From Bordetella genomosp. 4 (lineage in GTDB: Bacteria > Pseudomonadota > Gammaproteobacteria > Burkholderiales > Burkholderiaceae_B), in NCBI RefSeq assembly GCF_002261185.1, contig NZ_NEVQ01000013.1:372001-436000 (forward strand): a stretch of DNA of 64,000 bases, given 5' to 3'. The stretch's first letter is position 1; each line of letters starts with the position of its first letter. Position numbers and translations under genes: made by a program. Shown here piece by piece: positions 48,980 to 58,525 of the stretch. The notes beneath the pieces were generated by a model. The model saw nothing but the letters and a program-made list of their open reading frames with translations. It did not search any database and was not told the DNA's origin.

Positions 48980-49987
48980 ATGTCCCAGTTGGCCCGCGTG
49001 CCCTTTTCCGTGCTCGACCTTGCCCCTATCGTGCAAGGCGGCGACGCCGCAGGCGCATTCCGCAATACGGTCGATCTGGCGCAACATGTCGAGCGTTGGG
49101 GCTACCAGCGATTCTGGCTGGCGGAACATCACAACATCACGGGCGTGGCCAGCAGCGCGACTGCTGTGATCATTGGCCAAGTCGCGGCTCATACCAAGAC
49201 GCTGCGTGTAGGATCGGGCGGCATCATGCTGCCCAATCACGCACCGCTGATCATTGCTGAGCAGTTCGGCACACTGGAAAGCCTGTTCCCGGGCCGTATC
49301 GATCTGGGCCTGGGCCGTGCGCCCGGCAGTGACGGCGCCACGCAGCAGGCCCTGCGCCGCGGTCCCCGCAGCGGTTTCGATTTTCCGGAGCTGCTGGCCG
49401 AACTACGCGCATTTCTGGCGCCCGCAGTGCCGAATCAAGCGGTGCGTGCGATCCCCGGTGCGGGATTGGACATTCCGATCTGGTTATTGGGTTCCAGTGA
49501 TTTCAGCGCACGTCTGGCGGCCGAGCTGGGCTTGCCGTTCTCGTTCGCAGGACACTTTTCGCCTGAAGGCATGGCAGCGATGCGCTTGTATCGCCACTTG
49601 TTCAAACCTTCCGCGACGCTGGAACGCCCCTACGCCATGATTGGCGTGCCGGTGGTCGCCGCCGACACCGATGAACAGGCACGCATGTTGTCCACCACCC
49701 AGCAAATGAAGTTTTTGTCCTTGATCCGCGGCAACCGCCTGCCGCTGCAACCGCCTGTCGAAAGCATGGACGGGTTGTGGAACGAATGGGAGCAGCAAGC
49801 GGTGCATCAAAAACTGGCCGCCTCTATCGTAGGCGGTCCGGAAACTGTCAAGCAGGGTCTCGAGTCATTGATCGCGCGCACAGAGGCGGACGAGGTCATG
49901 ATCGTTTCGGACTTCTATCGTCACGAGGACCGCTTGCGTTCGTATGAAATCTTGGCGTCGTTGAAAAACCAGGGCAGCGCCTCCTGA
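48980..49987 (+). CDS. LLM-class flavin-dependent oxidoreductase
   Basis: Luciferase-like TIM-barrel protein using FMN. The sequence [21 protein letters not shown] at the N-terminus, the [18 protein letters not shown] segment and [16 protein letters not shown] are typical of the YhbW/MsnO8-like subgroup. At 335 residues it is normal. GGAG precedes the ATG. No partner flavin reductase or pathway gene lies next to it, so the substrate is unknown. Confidence 0.9.
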   Translation: MSQLARVPFSVLDLAPIVQGGDAAGAFRNTVDLAQHVERWGYQRFWLAEHHNITGVASSATAVIIGQVAAHTKTLRVGSGGIMLPNHAPLIIAEQFGTLESLFPGRIDLGLGRAPGSDGATQQALRRGPRSGFDFPELLAELRAFLAPAVPNQAVRAIPGAGLDIPIWLLGSSDFSARLAAELGLPFSFAGHFSPEGMAAMRLYRHLFKPSATLERPYAMIGVPVVAADTDEQARMLSTTQQMKFLSLIRGNRLPLQPPVESMDGLWNEWEQQAVHQKLAASIVGGPETVKQGLESLIARTEADEVMIVSDFYRHEDRLRSYEILASLKNQGSAS

Positions 49988-50099
49988 ACACTCTCAGGCA
50001 ACCATACCAAGCTGGCCGCCCCACGCTCTGAAGAACGTGGACTTCCTACACACAACCTTGTTTATGCATACTGAAAAGCAAGGTCTATCGGAGCATCGT

Positions 50100-50486
50100 A
50101 TGAGCAATATCGTTGAACTCACTCAAGCCTCTTTCCAAGAGTCGATCACGCCCGACAACACTGTGATTGTCGATTTCTGGGCCCCTTGGTGTGGCCCGTG
50201 CCGCGGTTTTGCGCCGGTGTTCGAACAGGCTGCAGAACAACATCCCGATGTGACTTTCGCCAAGGTCAACACGGACGTCGAGCAGGAGCTCGCCGGCGCC
50301 CTGGGGATCCGTTCTATCCCGACCCTGATGGTGTTTCGCGAACAGGTTCTGCTGTTCTCTCAACCAGGCGCGTTATCGGCCGGGCAATTGGGCGAACTGC
50401 TGGAAAAGGTCAAGGGCCTGGATATGGAGAAAGTGCATCAGGATATCGCTGCAGCCAAAGATGCAGGAGACGATAAGCAGCAGTAA
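50100..50486 (+). CDS. Thioredoxin-family protein
   Basis: Cytosolic dithiol oxidoreductase. The ATG at 50100 has CGGAG in front and gives the normal start MSNIVELTQASF; a reading from 50037 adds 21 unlikely residues. WCGPC lies at residues 30-34 and the cis-Pro in SIPTLMVF. At 128 residues it is longer than classical thioredoxin, with an extra acidic C-terminal helix (HQDIAAAKDAGDDKQQ). This tail is common in thioredoxin TrxC/TrxA-like proteins of betaproteobacteria; its role is unknown. Confidence 0.9.
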   Translation: MSNIVELTQASFQESITPDNTVIVDFWAPWCGPCRGFAPVFEQAAEQHPDVTFAKVNTDVEQELAGALGIRSIPTLMVFREQVLLFSQPGALSAGQLGELLEKVKGLDMEKVHQDIAAAKDAGDDKQQ

Positions 50487-50497
50487 AAAAGCCTGAA

Positions 50498-50528
50498 CGC
50501 TGACGCAGTCGCCGCCACTGCGTCAGCG
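50498..50528 (+). terminator. Perfect stem-loop after the thioredoxin gene
   Basis: CGCTGACGCAGT and ACTGCGTCAGCG form a 12-bp stem with loop CGCCGCC, 12 bases past the stop. A T-rich GGATTTTTG stretch follows about 20 bases later. It separates thioredoxin from the autotransporter gene. Confidence 0.65.
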
Positions 50529-50590
50529 CATCGCTGCGTCCGAATTAACGGATTTTTGCGGCAACAACAGAACGCTCGATACCGCGGGAT

Positions 50591-50628
50591 GTTACCTGCT
50601 TGCCTGTATGGCCAAGGAGGCAAGTAAC
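50591..50628 (+). promoter_or_regulatory. Hairpin carrying the autotransporter ribosome site
   Basis: GTTA (50591-50594) pairs with TAAC (50625-50628) and CTTGCC (50599-50604) with GGCAAG (50619-50624), leaving a four-base bulge and a 14-base loop. The strong ribosome site AAGGAGG (50614-50620) lies across loop and stem, and the stem ends at the ATG (50629). It could control translation of the autotransporter. Confidence 0.5.
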
Positions 50629-52353
50629 ATGGACAAGCGCGGTTTACTCTCTGCACTGGATCGTCATGCCAGAGGCGACATCAACTGGTGCTGCGGGACG
50701 AAGAAGCGCAGCAGCAAAACGTGCCTGATAGCGGTACTGAGTTTGGCGCTTGCGACGCTTGCGGCGCAGGCTGATGCTGCTGGAGGCGGCATCAACCTGT
50801 TTGATGCGTCATACTTCGACGACACCAATCGATTTGTACCAGCCGTTCCACCCGATCCTGTTGTTTACGTACGTCAAATAGCCGATGCTGACAGAGGTGT
50901 TGTAGGCACTGCCATTGAGGCCGTGAAGTATCTCGGTCGAGGCGCCTATGAGCATCCATATATCACCGTCGCTGTGGCCGTTAGCGCTACGGCCGTCTGG
51001 TTGACACAAACAGAATCCGGAGCCGCAACCCTGGAAGCGTTGAAAGACGCCACGGGCTCGGCGTTAGCAGAAGCGCAAGAATATTTCTGGAGCTCGAAGG
51101 ACGAGGCACCAGACGCAGATTCCCATCAATCAGACAAAAAGACTCCTGGTGCCCTCCTCGCCCATAATGTGGAGGCGACCAATGACACCACAGCACCCAT
51201 AGACAACGTAGAGGTGGGCGGCGATGCCACGGCATCCGCAAATAACACGGAGGTAAAGAGCGACAACGCGGCGACAGTAAATGACGAAGTCAGCGGTACG
51301 ACCGCAGAAAGCCAAACAGCGCCCGTCCCGGCACAACCCGTGATGTTGGAGCAGGCGCAGCCAGCATCACCCATGCTTGACGAATCGCCAGCCGCAGTCA
51401 TCATGCCGATCCGCCCTGCAGCAGGCTCATACATCAGCAACGCGTGGGCGGCTAATACGATGTTCCAGATGAATCTGAACGATCGTCTAGGCAGCTATTA
51501 CCAGACTGAAGCCATCCCGCAGCAAGGCAGTGCATGGATCCGATACAGCGGCTCGCGCGGCCATCTGAAAGACAACTCTGGTGAATTGCGTACCGCGGCC
51601 GACAAGAACACCGTCATGATGGGCGTCGATATGCTGGCGCAATCGACCCATGCCCAGCATCAATTCACGATCGGCGTCATGGGCGGCTATGGCCACTATA
51701 GCGGTCATACCAACTCAAATAGCTTCGACTACTCAACCAAAGGCAAGGTCAATGGCTATAGTGTCGGTCTGTACGGCACCTACCAAAAGAGCGTTGCGAC
51801 CCAACACGGCTTTTACGCCGATAGCTCAGTGTTGTGGAACCACTTCGACAATCGCGTCAAAGGCGGTGATCTGCCGGCGGAAAAATACGACTCCAAAGGC
51901 ATGACCGCATCGCTGGAGCTGGGCTACCACATCCCGCTCGCCGACCGCAATAACGTGAAGTATGTGCTGCAACCTCACGCACAGGTCATGTACCAGAATG
52001 TGCGCAGCGAAAACTTCCGCCAAGCCGACGGCACCGATGTCGATTTCATAAACCGATCACGCGTGCAAACAGCATTCGGCGTGCGTGCCGCCGCACACAT
52101 TACGACCGGCTTGACCTCCGTCATCACACCGCACATCGAAGCCAACTGGCTGCATGCCAACAAGGGTTATGGCGTGAGCATGGACAACGCCGAGGCGAAC
52201 ATGAATAGCGGACGCAATATCGGCCAAGTGAAACTGGGCGTACAAGGCGACATGAACCGCCACGTGTCGCTCAACATCGAGGTGTTCCATCACCAAGGCA
52301 ATGCGGGTTATCACGAGACCGGAGGCAACGTGACAGCGAAATATCGCTTTTAA
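50629..52353 (+). CDS. Autotransporter with short passenger
   Basis: Type V secreted outer-membrane protein. The ATG at 50629 follows AAGGAGG by eight bases; an ATG at 50608 lies before that site and is unlikely. The 574 residues comprise a long basic n-region and signal peptide (cleavage near residue 50), a short passenger (about 51-266) and a C-terminal autotransporter barrel (about 267-574) ending KYRF. The passenger has a hydrophobic segment (about 110-125), three 13-residue repeats (about 180-218) and a Pro-rich end; no beta-helix repeats or protease motif are visible. Host-surface or biofilm function is only a guess. Confidence 0.88.
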   Translation: MDKRGLLSALDRHARGDINWCCGTKKRSSKTCLIAVLSLALATLAAQADAAGGGINLFDASYFDDTNRFVPAVPPDPVVYVRQIADADRGVVGTAIEAVKYLGRGAYEHPYITVAVAVSATAVWLTQTESGAATLEALKDATGSALAEAQEYFWSSKDEAPDADSHQSDKKTPGALLAHNVEATNDTTAPIDNVEVGGDATASANNTEVKSDNAATVNDEVSGTTAESQTAPVPAQPVMLEQAQPASPMLDESPAAVIMPIRPAAGSYISNAWAANTMFQMNLNDRLGSYYQTEAIPQQGSAWIRYSGSRGHLKDNSGELRTAADKNTVMMGVDMLAQSTHAQHQFTIGVMGGYGHYSGHTNSNSFDYSTKGKVNGYSVGLYGTYQKSVATQHGFYADSSVLWNHFDNRVKGGDLPAEKYDSKGMTASLELGYHIPLADRNNVKYVLQPHAQVMYQNVRSENFRQADGTDVDFINRSRVQTAFGVRAAAHITTGLTSVITPHIEANWLHANKGYGVSMDNAEANMNSGRNIGQVKLGVQGDMNRHVSLNIEVFHHQGNAGYHETGGNVTAKYRF

Positions 52354-52454
52354 TAGCGTCTTCTAATAGCATCTAAGAGCAGCGAGTCAAATCGCCGCGC
52401 TTAAGCGCATAGTTGTATGCAGCCGCAGTAGCAATCGCGGTACCCGTAGCATCG

Positions 52455-53039
52455 TCATACCACCTGCCATTCAGACCGGCCTCGGGTGATATCCGCGACG
52501 GTGCGCTCCAATTCATCCAGCACAGCACACGGTACGATCAGCGTCAACATTGCGCCGTCGCCATCGAAATGCTCCGCGTCGATCACAACGCCGGCCTGAC
52601 TGATACGCGCCTTCATCAACGGCAATTCCGCGTAGTTACACCGGCAAGTAACCGTCTCAGTTGCGATGATCGGGGTACGCGGCCCCAAGCGCAGGCACTG
52701 TGCCGCACAGCCGCTATAAGCGCGCGCCAGACCGCCTGCGCCGAGCTTGATACCGCCGAACCAGCGCACCACCAGGACCGCGACCCGGTCGAGATCCTGG
52801 CCTTCGATGGCTTGCAGAATAGGCCGGCCAGCGGTGCCGCCTGGCTCTCCGTCGTCGTTGAAACGATAGGCCTGACCAATGCGATAGGCCCAGCAGTTGT
52901 GAGTGGCCGCCGGATCGCTATGCTGTGCAAAAAAATCCATCGCTTCGCCGACGCTGGCCACGGGAGCCGCGTAGGCCGCGAAACGGCTTTTTTTGATGTC
53001 CTCTTCGTAGGTGCAAGGCGCGCTTAAGGTATCGCTCAT
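52455..53039 (-). CDS. YigZ / IMPACT-family protein
   Basis: UPF0029 family protein of unknown exact role, related to the eukaryotic translation regulator IMPACT. The conserved EDIKKSRFAAYAAPV start, THNCWAYRIG, DDGEPGGTAGRPIL and VVRWFGGIKLGAGGLARAY motifs are all present. I start at the ATG at 53039 (194 residues); the reading from 53135 runs back into the next gene. It converges with the autotransporter; the 101-base gap contains a 12-base palindrome GCGCTTAAGCGC (52397-52408). Confidence 0.92.
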   Translation of the reverse strand: MSDTLSAPCTYEEDIKKSRFAAYAAPVASVGEAMDFFAQHSDPAATHNCWAYRIGQAYRFNDDGEPGGTAGRPILQAIEGQDLDRVAVLVVRWFGGIKLGAGGLARAYSGCAAQCLRLGPRTPIIATETVTCRCNYAELPLMKARISQAGVVIDAEHFDGDGAMLTLIVPCAVLDELERTVADITRGRSEWQVV

Positions 53040-53071
53040 GGGCCGGAATTGTAGACGAGCAGGCTCCTCTT

Positions 53072-54043
53072 TCATCCGTGGCAGTCTGGGACCTCTTGAT
53101 CCAGATAGACATCGAACGCGACGTCGCGGGCCCATTTGTCTACCATGCCCTGAACAATACCTTCACGACGCCACTGCTGCATAGCATCGGTCAGCCAAGC
53201 CCTTGTGACGCGATCGTTCGTCGATACTAACCAGACGCGCTCGACCCGCGGGCCGGCTTCGTCCAGCGTGGAAGAAAATTTTTTCCACTCGGGAAATTTC
53301 ATGAGCGGAGCCCAGGCAACGTCATCAATGAGCCCGACGTCGCAGCCCCCCTCTCGCACCGCGACCAAGGCATCTGACGGCACACGGTAAGGGCGCACCG
53401 TCGCTCCCCATTGAGTTGCTAGCGCTTGAGCGTGGAAAGCAGCGCTAGACATACAAACAGTCAGGCCTTTGACGTCTTTCCATTGGCGCAGCTTGGTATC
53501 GCTACGAATGATGGCCTTTGGCCGGGCAGCATAGCCGGTAGGAATAGCGGCCGTCCCCTGACCGTCTGATGTCGCAAGATTTAAGCGTGACTCGTCCAAC
53601 AGTGTGCTCGGCATCGCAGCACTCGAAGCTGCTCGAGCGTCCCCGGAATGCTTTGCCGCACCCGGATCGGGCACGCGATCAGCAATCAACACGTCGACGT
53701 CGCCTGCGGCCAACGCCGACAACCGCCGCGCGGGATCGACTTGTACGACTTTGACGGGCAGCCCCAGCTGCTGGCCCAGACGCTGGGCCATCACCGTGTC
53801 CAGGCGCTCCGGGGTGCGAATCTTCGCGCCAGCGGCTGGCTCGGGCGCCAGATAAGGCACGCCTACGACCAAGCTACCTCGCGCGCGTGCCTGGGAAAAT
53901 GCCTCTTCCGACTGCGATGAAGCCACAGCGGCAGTCTGGGCAGAGGCGAGGATCGGCACCCATAGACAGGCGATCAACGGCCCCCATAGCGCAGCCAGCA
54001 ATGCACGCCGGCCTGCGCGAGAAAGAACATTCAATGCCTTCAT
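53072..54043 (-). CDS. Periplasmic substrate-binding protein, SBP_bac_3 type
   Basis: Family 3 solute-binding protein (amino-acid-receptor fold). A signal peptide (cleavage after ASA) precedes a two-lobed domain with LVVGVPYLAPEP, LSALAAGDVDVLIAD and VREGGCDVGLIDD. At 323 residues it is somewhat long because of an Ala/Ser-rich insert (about 130-160). It lies 39 bases after the NitT/TauT-type permease, so it may be a second receptor of that system or a sensor; no family 3 permease or ATPase is near. Confidence 0.78.
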   Translation of the reverse strand: MKALNVLSRAGRRALLAALWGPLIACLWVPILASAQTAAVASSQSEEAFSQARARGSLVVGVPYLAPEPAAGAKIRTPERLDTVMAQRLGQQLGLPVKVVQVDPARRLSALAAGDVDVLIADRVPDPGAAKHSGDARAASSAAMPSTLLDESRLNLATSDGQGTAAIPTGYAARPKAIIRSDTKLRQWKDVKGLTVCMSSAAFHAQALATQWGATVRPYRVPSDALVAVREGGCDVGLIDDVAWAPLMKFPEWKKFSSTLDEAGPRVERVWLVSTNDRVTRAWLTDAMQQWRREGIVQGMVDKWARDVAFDVYLDQEVPDCHG

Positions 54044-54057
54044 GAGCCCAGATGCGA

Positions 54058-54073
54058 GCGGGTTGCCACCCGC
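54058..54073. other. Hairpin between permease and family 3 receptor genes
   Basis: GCGGGT-TGCC-ACCCGC is a perfect six-base-pair hairpin in the 39-base spacer between the permease stop and the following receptor gene. No T-run is seen, so it may reduce downstream expression or stabilise the upstream RNA. Confidence 0.35.
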
Positions 54074-54082
54074 CCTCTCCTT

Positions 54083-54856
54083 TTATACGTACTGATAACG
54101 CAACAAGCGATGCTTGAGGTTTTCGAGTACGAATTGATCAATCAGTGCAGCAAGGATCGCAATAACCAGGATATTGGCCATCACGCCCGTCATATCGGCG
54201 ATCTCGCCTGAATAGGCCAGCGAGCGGCCCAGGCCTTTGCCGAAACCGATCAGCATTTCCGCCGAAATCAGGGCACGCCACGCATTACCGAATGCGAGTT
54301 GCGCGCCGGTAATAAGCTCAGGCATGACCGCAGGCAGGTACACGCGTTTGATCAGCCCCCATGGTGTGGCCCCCATCACACGCGCAGCCGATACATGCAC
54401 ACGCTGCACGGATTCCGTCGCGTTCATCACGCTGAGAGCCGCTGGAAAAAACGCCGCCAGCGCCACGACAATGATGATAGGAGCACTGCCGAAGCCCATC
54501 ACGATCAGGAACAACGGCACCCAGGCAATAGACGGGATCGACTGCAGAATGACGATCGCGCTGCGCAGGACTTCGCGAAAAAAATACAGCACCGCGGCGA
54601 TCAGGCCAAAGCCCACCCCGGCCAGCAAAGCCAGCCCATAACCCGCACCCAGACGCCCCAGCGTGCCCATCAGACTCTGATGGAAAGATGACTCGCCCAG
54701 GTCGTTGAACAAGCGCTCGACGACGGCCGGCACGCCTGGCATCAGAAAGTCCGGCAACGCCCACGCAGCCGCCTGCCACAGGAACAAAATGAAGACTACG
54801 CCAAGCACCCCGGCGAGGTGCTTGCGCAGTCCCGTTACACGAGTCGATGAGGTCAA
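54083..54856 (-). CDS. NitT/TauT-type ABC permease
   Basis: Inner-membrane subunit of a nitrate/sulfonate/taurine-type ABC importer. The 257-residue protein has six hydrophobic helices and the EAA-loop region SAARVMGATPWGLIKRVYLPAVMPELITG (partly quoted), the contact site for the ATPase. The C-terminus is basic (ENLKHRLLRYQYV). Its start overlaps the binding-protein stop by 4 bases, and it reads in the same direction as the ATPase and receptor genes. Confidence 0.92.
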   Translation of the reverse strand: MTSSTRVTGLRKHLAGVLGVVFILFLWQAAAWALPDFLMPGVPAVVERLFNDLGESSFHQSLMGTLGRLGAGYGLALLAGVGFGLIAAVLYFFREVLRSAIVILQSIPSIAWVPLFLIVMGFGSAPIIIVVALAAFFPAALSVMNATESVQRVHVSAARVMGATPWGLIKRVYLPAVMPELITGAQLAFGNAWRALISAEMLIGFGKGLGRSLAYSGEIADMTGVMANILVIAILAALIDQFVLENLKHRLLRYQYV

Positions 54857-55851
54857 AGCTTGCGAGCCTCTTGCCAGGATAGATCGATGATGCTGGACAC
54901 GTCGTACGGCTTGCCGTCACGCGTCTTCAGCGACCCCTGCGCTTGCAGAATATCCGCGATTTCCTGCATGCGGGCTGCGTCTTTGTCGGTCAGCTTGGCC
55001 GTGAAAACCTGCGTCTTGATCGCGTCGGTGATGATGGTTTCGCGCGGCAGCTCGCCCTTGTTCAGGGTTTTCAGCGTAGGCTCGGCAATGAAATACGACG
55101 CGATCAGTTTGGAGGCTTGTTCTGGATTGTTCTGCAGCAGATCGATGGCGGCCTTCTGTGCGTCCAGGGCCTTCCATACTGCATCCTTACGCTTTGCAAG
55201 AACCTCGCCCGACGTGATCACCACCATGCAGGGAAACGGCCAGGATTGACCGACTTCGTAGATCTGCTTGACCGGCGCAACCAATTGCGCAATGCGGTCA
55301 TACGGCTCAAACAGGAAGGCTGCGTCGACACGCTTGCCCACCAGCGATTGCACGGCAACCGCCGGGCTCACTCCCATGATGTTCACGTCCGAAGGCTGCA
55401 GATTGCCTTCTTTCAGCACGACACCTTTCAGCACCACATCCGCTGTGCTGCCCTCTTGTTGTGAGGCCAGGGTCTTGCCTTTGAGATCGGCAATTTTCTC
55501 TACGCCTGCGTCGTCGCGAACGATCAGCGAGTGATAGCCCTGTTGGGCTCCGCCGACGACTTTGAGATCAGCGCCTTTTGACGCCCAGGCTACCGCGTTG
55601 GTAAAGCCCAATACGCCGATATCGGCCTGTCCGCCCACAATGGCCTTGATCAGGTCAGTGCCCGATTTGAACTCGATCAGCTCAGTGTCCAGGCCCGCCT
55701 TTTTGTAGAACTCGCCTTCTTGTGCAACGATGGCCTGCGCATCGTCCATCACACGCAGATAGCCCACACGCAATTTCTCAGCGGCCAACGCCGGCGCCGC
55801 CGCCACCAACGCCGCGACCAGCGGCAAGGACAACCATTGCTTCAATCTCAT
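54853..55851 (-). CDS. NitT/TauT-type ABC substrate-binding protein
   Basis: Periplasmic receptor of the NMT1/SsuA-like group. I start at the ATG at 55851 with GGAG upstream (332 residues); a longer reading from 55938 overlaps the ATPase gene. A signal peptide (cleavage after ALA) precedes KLRVGYLRVMDDAQAIVAQ and GQADIGVLGFTNAVAWASKG, typical of the family. Ligands may be sulfonates, taurine or similar; nothing fixes which. It is the second gene of the ATPase-receptor-permease order. Confidence 0.92.
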   Translation of the reverse strand: MRLKQWLSLPLVAALVAAAPALAAEKLRVGYLRVMDDAQAIVAQEGEFYKKAGLDTELIEFKSGTDLIKAIVGGQADIGVLGFTNAVAWASKGADLKVVGGAQQGYHSLIVRDDAGVEKIADLKGKTLASQQEGSTADVVLKGVVLKEGNLQPSDVNIMGVSPAVAVQSLVGKRVDAAFLFEPYDRIAQLVAPVKQIYEVGQSWPFPCMVVITSGEVLAKRKDAVWKALDAQKAAIDLLQNNPEQASKLIASYFIAEPTLKTLNKGELPRETIITDAIKTQVFTAKLTDKDAARMQEIADILQAQGSLKTRDGKPYDVSSIIDLSWQEARKL

Positions 55852-55918
55852 TTGTGCTCCCGGATAGGGGTATAGGTATGGATAGATTCGGATGACACGT
55901 CTGAACAGACGTATGAAA

Positions 55919-56695
55919 TCAAGCTGCCAACGCGACATCGCCCTCGCTGTCGTCGGCGCTTTCGGCGACTTGGATGCCCAGCAGGCTGAGGATTTCGCGT
56001 TTTTCGGCAGCCAGGTCCGAGAGGTCGTGGGTCTTGCGCCGCTGCGTCAGATTGAATTCGCGCAGCACACGCGCCGGGCGCGGGCTGAACACCACAATAC
56101 GGTCGGCCAGGAACAACGCCTCATCGACATCGTGAGTCACCAGCAGAACCGTAGGCTTTTCCTGTTTGATCAATTGACGCAAAACGTCTTGCAGACTCAG
56201 CCGCGTCAAGGCATCCAGCGCGCCAAAAGGCTCGTCCATCAGCATGGTTTGCGGCTGAGCAATGAATGCGCGAGCCAATGCGGCACGTTGGCGCATACCG
56301 CCCGAGACCTGTTGCGGATAGTAGTTTTCAAATCCCGCCAACCCTACGCGCGCCAACCAGGCCACCGCCTTGTCACGCGCCTGGGCTTTCGGGATGTTTT
56401 GAAACTCGAGCGCCAGCGACACATTGTCGCGCAGCGTCAGCCACGGATATAGCGCGTGCTCTTGAAATACCAGCGTGCGGCTGGGATGCGGCCCGGTGAT
56501 GGCTTTGCCGTCGGCCAAGACCTGCCCCTGCGTCGGCGACTCCAATCCCGCAGCCATGTGCAGCAGCGTCGATTTGCCGCAGCCCGACGGCCCGACCAAT
56601 GCCACCAGCTCGCCAGTTCTGAACTCACTGGAAAAGCCGTCGACGACATGTAAATCGCCGAAGTTCTTGTGGACGTGATCGAAGGTCAGATTCAT
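55919..56695 (-). CDS. NitT/TauT-type ABC ATPase
   Basis: ATP-binding subunit of the importer, 258 residues. Walker A GPSGCGKST, LVFQEHALYPWLTLRDNV, signature VSGGMRQRAALARA and Walker B TMLMDEPFGALD are present, matching SsuB/TauB/NrtD-type proteins. It is the first gene of its minus-strand operon. AT-rich DNA with a palindrome lies upstream, so regulation by a specific repressor or activator is likely. Confidence 0.93.
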   Translation of the reverse strand: MNLTFDHVHKNFGDLHVVDGFSSEFRTGELVALVGPSGCGKSTLLHMAAGLESPTQGQVLADGKAITGPHPSRTLVFQEHALYPWLTLRDNVSLALEFQNIPKAQARDKAVAWLARVGLAGFENYYPQQVSGGMRQRAALARAFIAQPQTMLMDEPFGALDALTRLSLQDVLRQLIKQEKPTVLLVTHDVDEALFLADRIVVFSPRPARVLREFNLTQRRKTHDLSDLAAEKREILSLLGIQVAESADDSEGDVALAA

Positions 56696-56726
56696 AGACA
56701 GGCTCGTGCAACGCGGGCGTAGAGTA

Positions 56727-56739
56727 ATTAGGTCCTAAT
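56727..56739. promoter_or_regulatory. Palindrome in the ABC operon upstream region
   Basis: ATTAGG-T-CCTAAT is a perfect 13-base inverted repeat within AT-rich DNA 32 bases upstream of the ATPase start. Minus-strand TTGAGT and TAGATT, 16 bases apart, overlap it as a possible promoter. It is a candidate operator; the regulator is unknown. Confidence 0.45.
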
Positions 56740-56844
56740 CTAACAATTCGTTATATGAACTCAAACTATATTTTCATAATTGATAAATTACTTTTAGATA
56801 TATAGATCATCGGCGGACACCGTCACGAGAAAGCGGCCATGCAA

Positions 56845-56885
56845 AGAACCCCGCGCTCGGATTCGCTATCCAGGCGCGGGGTTCT
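56845..56885 (-). terminator. Terminator of the ABC-F gene
   Basis: AGAACCCCGCGC and GCGCGGGGTTCT form a perfect 12-bp stem with a 17-base loop. On the minus strand it ends GGTTCTTTGC, about 35 bases past the ABC-F stop. It also shields the divergent-looking ABC operon upstream region. Confidence 0.7.
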
Positions 56886-56920
56886 GTTGCGACTACCTCT
56901 GCAATGTTCCCAGTGCGGGA

Positions 56921-58525
56921 TCAGCCCTCGATGCCACGCGAGGACAGGTAATCCTCGTAACCGCCACGGTAGTCAACGATCTCGCCACCCGGCAGGACTT
57001 CGATGATGCGCGTCGCCAGGCCAGACACGAACTCGCGGTCGTGCGACACGAAAATCAGGGTGCCCTGGTATTTCTCGAGCGCGAACTGCAGCGACTCGAT
57101 GGATTCCATATCCAAATGGTTGGTGGGCTCGTCAAGCAGCATGACGTTATGGCGACCCAACATCAAGCGGCCGAAAGTCATGCGGTTCTTTTCGCCGCCG
57201 GACAAGACCTTGGGTGCTTTGGGCAAATCATCGGCCGAAAACAGCAAACGGCCCAGCACGGAACGAATGGATTGATCGTCATCGCCCGGTTGACGGTAGT
57301 CGCTCATCCAATCAAACAAATTGATATCCGTTTGTTGGAATTGATCGGACACGTCTTGCGCCATATAGCCCAGATCGGCGTTATCCGACCATTTCAGCGT
57401 GCCGGAATCCGCTGCCAGATCGCCCGCCAACATGCGCAAGAGCGTCGTTTTACCCACACCGTTCGCGCCGATGATCGCGATCTTTTCGCCCGCATCGATC
57501 ATCGCGGAGAAATCGCGGATGACCGGTGCATCATAGGACTTGGAGAGCTTTTCAATGGTCGCCGCCAAGCGGTGCATGACCTTGTTCTGCTCGAATCGGA
57601 TATAGGGGTTTTGGCGCGACGAGGGTTTGACCACGACCTGCTCGGCCTTGATACGGTCAATCTGCTTCAGACGCGAGGTGGCCTGGCGGGACTTGGACTT
57701 GTTGGCGGCAAAGCGGCGCACAAAGTCCTGCAGTTCGGCGACACGCTCTTTGGCCTTGGCATTGTTGGCGACCAGACGTTCGCGTGCCTGGGTCGACGCC
57801 AGCATATAGTCGTCATAGTTACCCGGATAAATGCGGATCTCGCCATAATCCAGGTCGGCCATGTGGGTGCACACCTGGTTCAGGAAGTGACGATCGTGGC
57901 TGATGATGATCATCGTGCTCTGATAGCCGTTGAGCACATTTTCCAGCCAACGGATCGTGTTGATATCCAGGTTGTTGGTCGGTTCGTCCAGCAGCAGCAC
58001 ATCGGGATTGGAGAACAGAGCTTGCGCCAGCAGCACACGCAGTTTCCAGCCCGGTGCGATCTCGCGCATGGGCAGTTGATGCTGGTCTACCGCGAATTCC
58101 AGGCCCAACAGCAGTTCGCCGGCGCGCGCTTCGGCGGTGTAGCCATCGTACTCGGCGAACTTGGCCTCGAGCTCGGCCGCGCGCATGTAATCGTCCTCGG
58201 TCGCCTCAGGGTTCGCGTAGATCGCATCACGCTCGGTCATGGCGGCCCACATTTCGGTATGGCCCATCATGACCACGTCCAAAACGCGCAGGTCTTCAAA
58301 AGCAAACTGATCCTGACGCAGCTTGCCCAGGCGTACACCGGGTTCGAGCGAGACGTTACCAGCGGACGGCTCCAGGTCGCCGCCGATGATTTTCATAAAG
58401 GTCGACTTGCCCGAGCCGTTGGCCCCGATCAAACCATAGCGGTTGCCTTCCCCGAACTTGACGCTGACGTTCTCGAAAAGGGGTTTGGGACCGAACTGGA
58501 TAGTGAGATTGGCGGTAGATATCAC
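56921..58525 (-). CDS. ybiT: ABC-F ATPase, YbiT-type
   Basis: Soluble ribosome-associated ABC-F protein with two nucleotide-binding domains. Start is GTG at 58525 and the length of 534 residues equals E. coli YbiT. Domain 1 carries GANGSGKST and [11 protein letters not shown], domain 2 GANGVGKTT and [11 protein letters not shown], with the interdomain P-site tRNA interaction linker (about 240-310) between. Its likely role is rescue or regulation of translation. No membrane partner is present or expected. Confidence 0.93.
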   Translation of the reverse strand: MISTANLTIQFGPKPLFENVSVKFGEGNRYGLIGANGSGKSTFMKIIGGDLEPSAGNVSLEPGVRLGKLRQDQFAFEDLRVLDVVMMGHTEMWAAMTERDAIYANPEATEDDYMRAAELEAKFAEYDGYTAEARAGELLLGLEFAVDQHQLPMREIAPGWKLRVLLAQALFSNPDVLLLDEPTNNLDINTIRWLENVLNGYQSTMIIISHDRHFLNQVCTHMADLDYGEIRIYPGNYDDYMLASTQARERLVANNAKAKERVAELQDFVRRFAANKSKSRQATSRLKQIDRIKAEQVVVKPSSRQNPYIRFEQNKVMHRLAATIEKLSKSYDAPVIRDFSAMIDAGEKIAIIGANGVGKTTLLRMLAGDLAADSGTLKWSDNADLGYMAQDVSDQFQQTDINLFDWMSDYRQPGDDDQSIRSVLGRLLFSADDLPKAPKVLSGGEKNRMTFGRLMLGRHNVMLLDEPTNHLDMESIESLQFALEKYQGTLIFVSHDREFVSGLATRIIEVLPGGEIVDYRGGYEDYLSSRGIEG

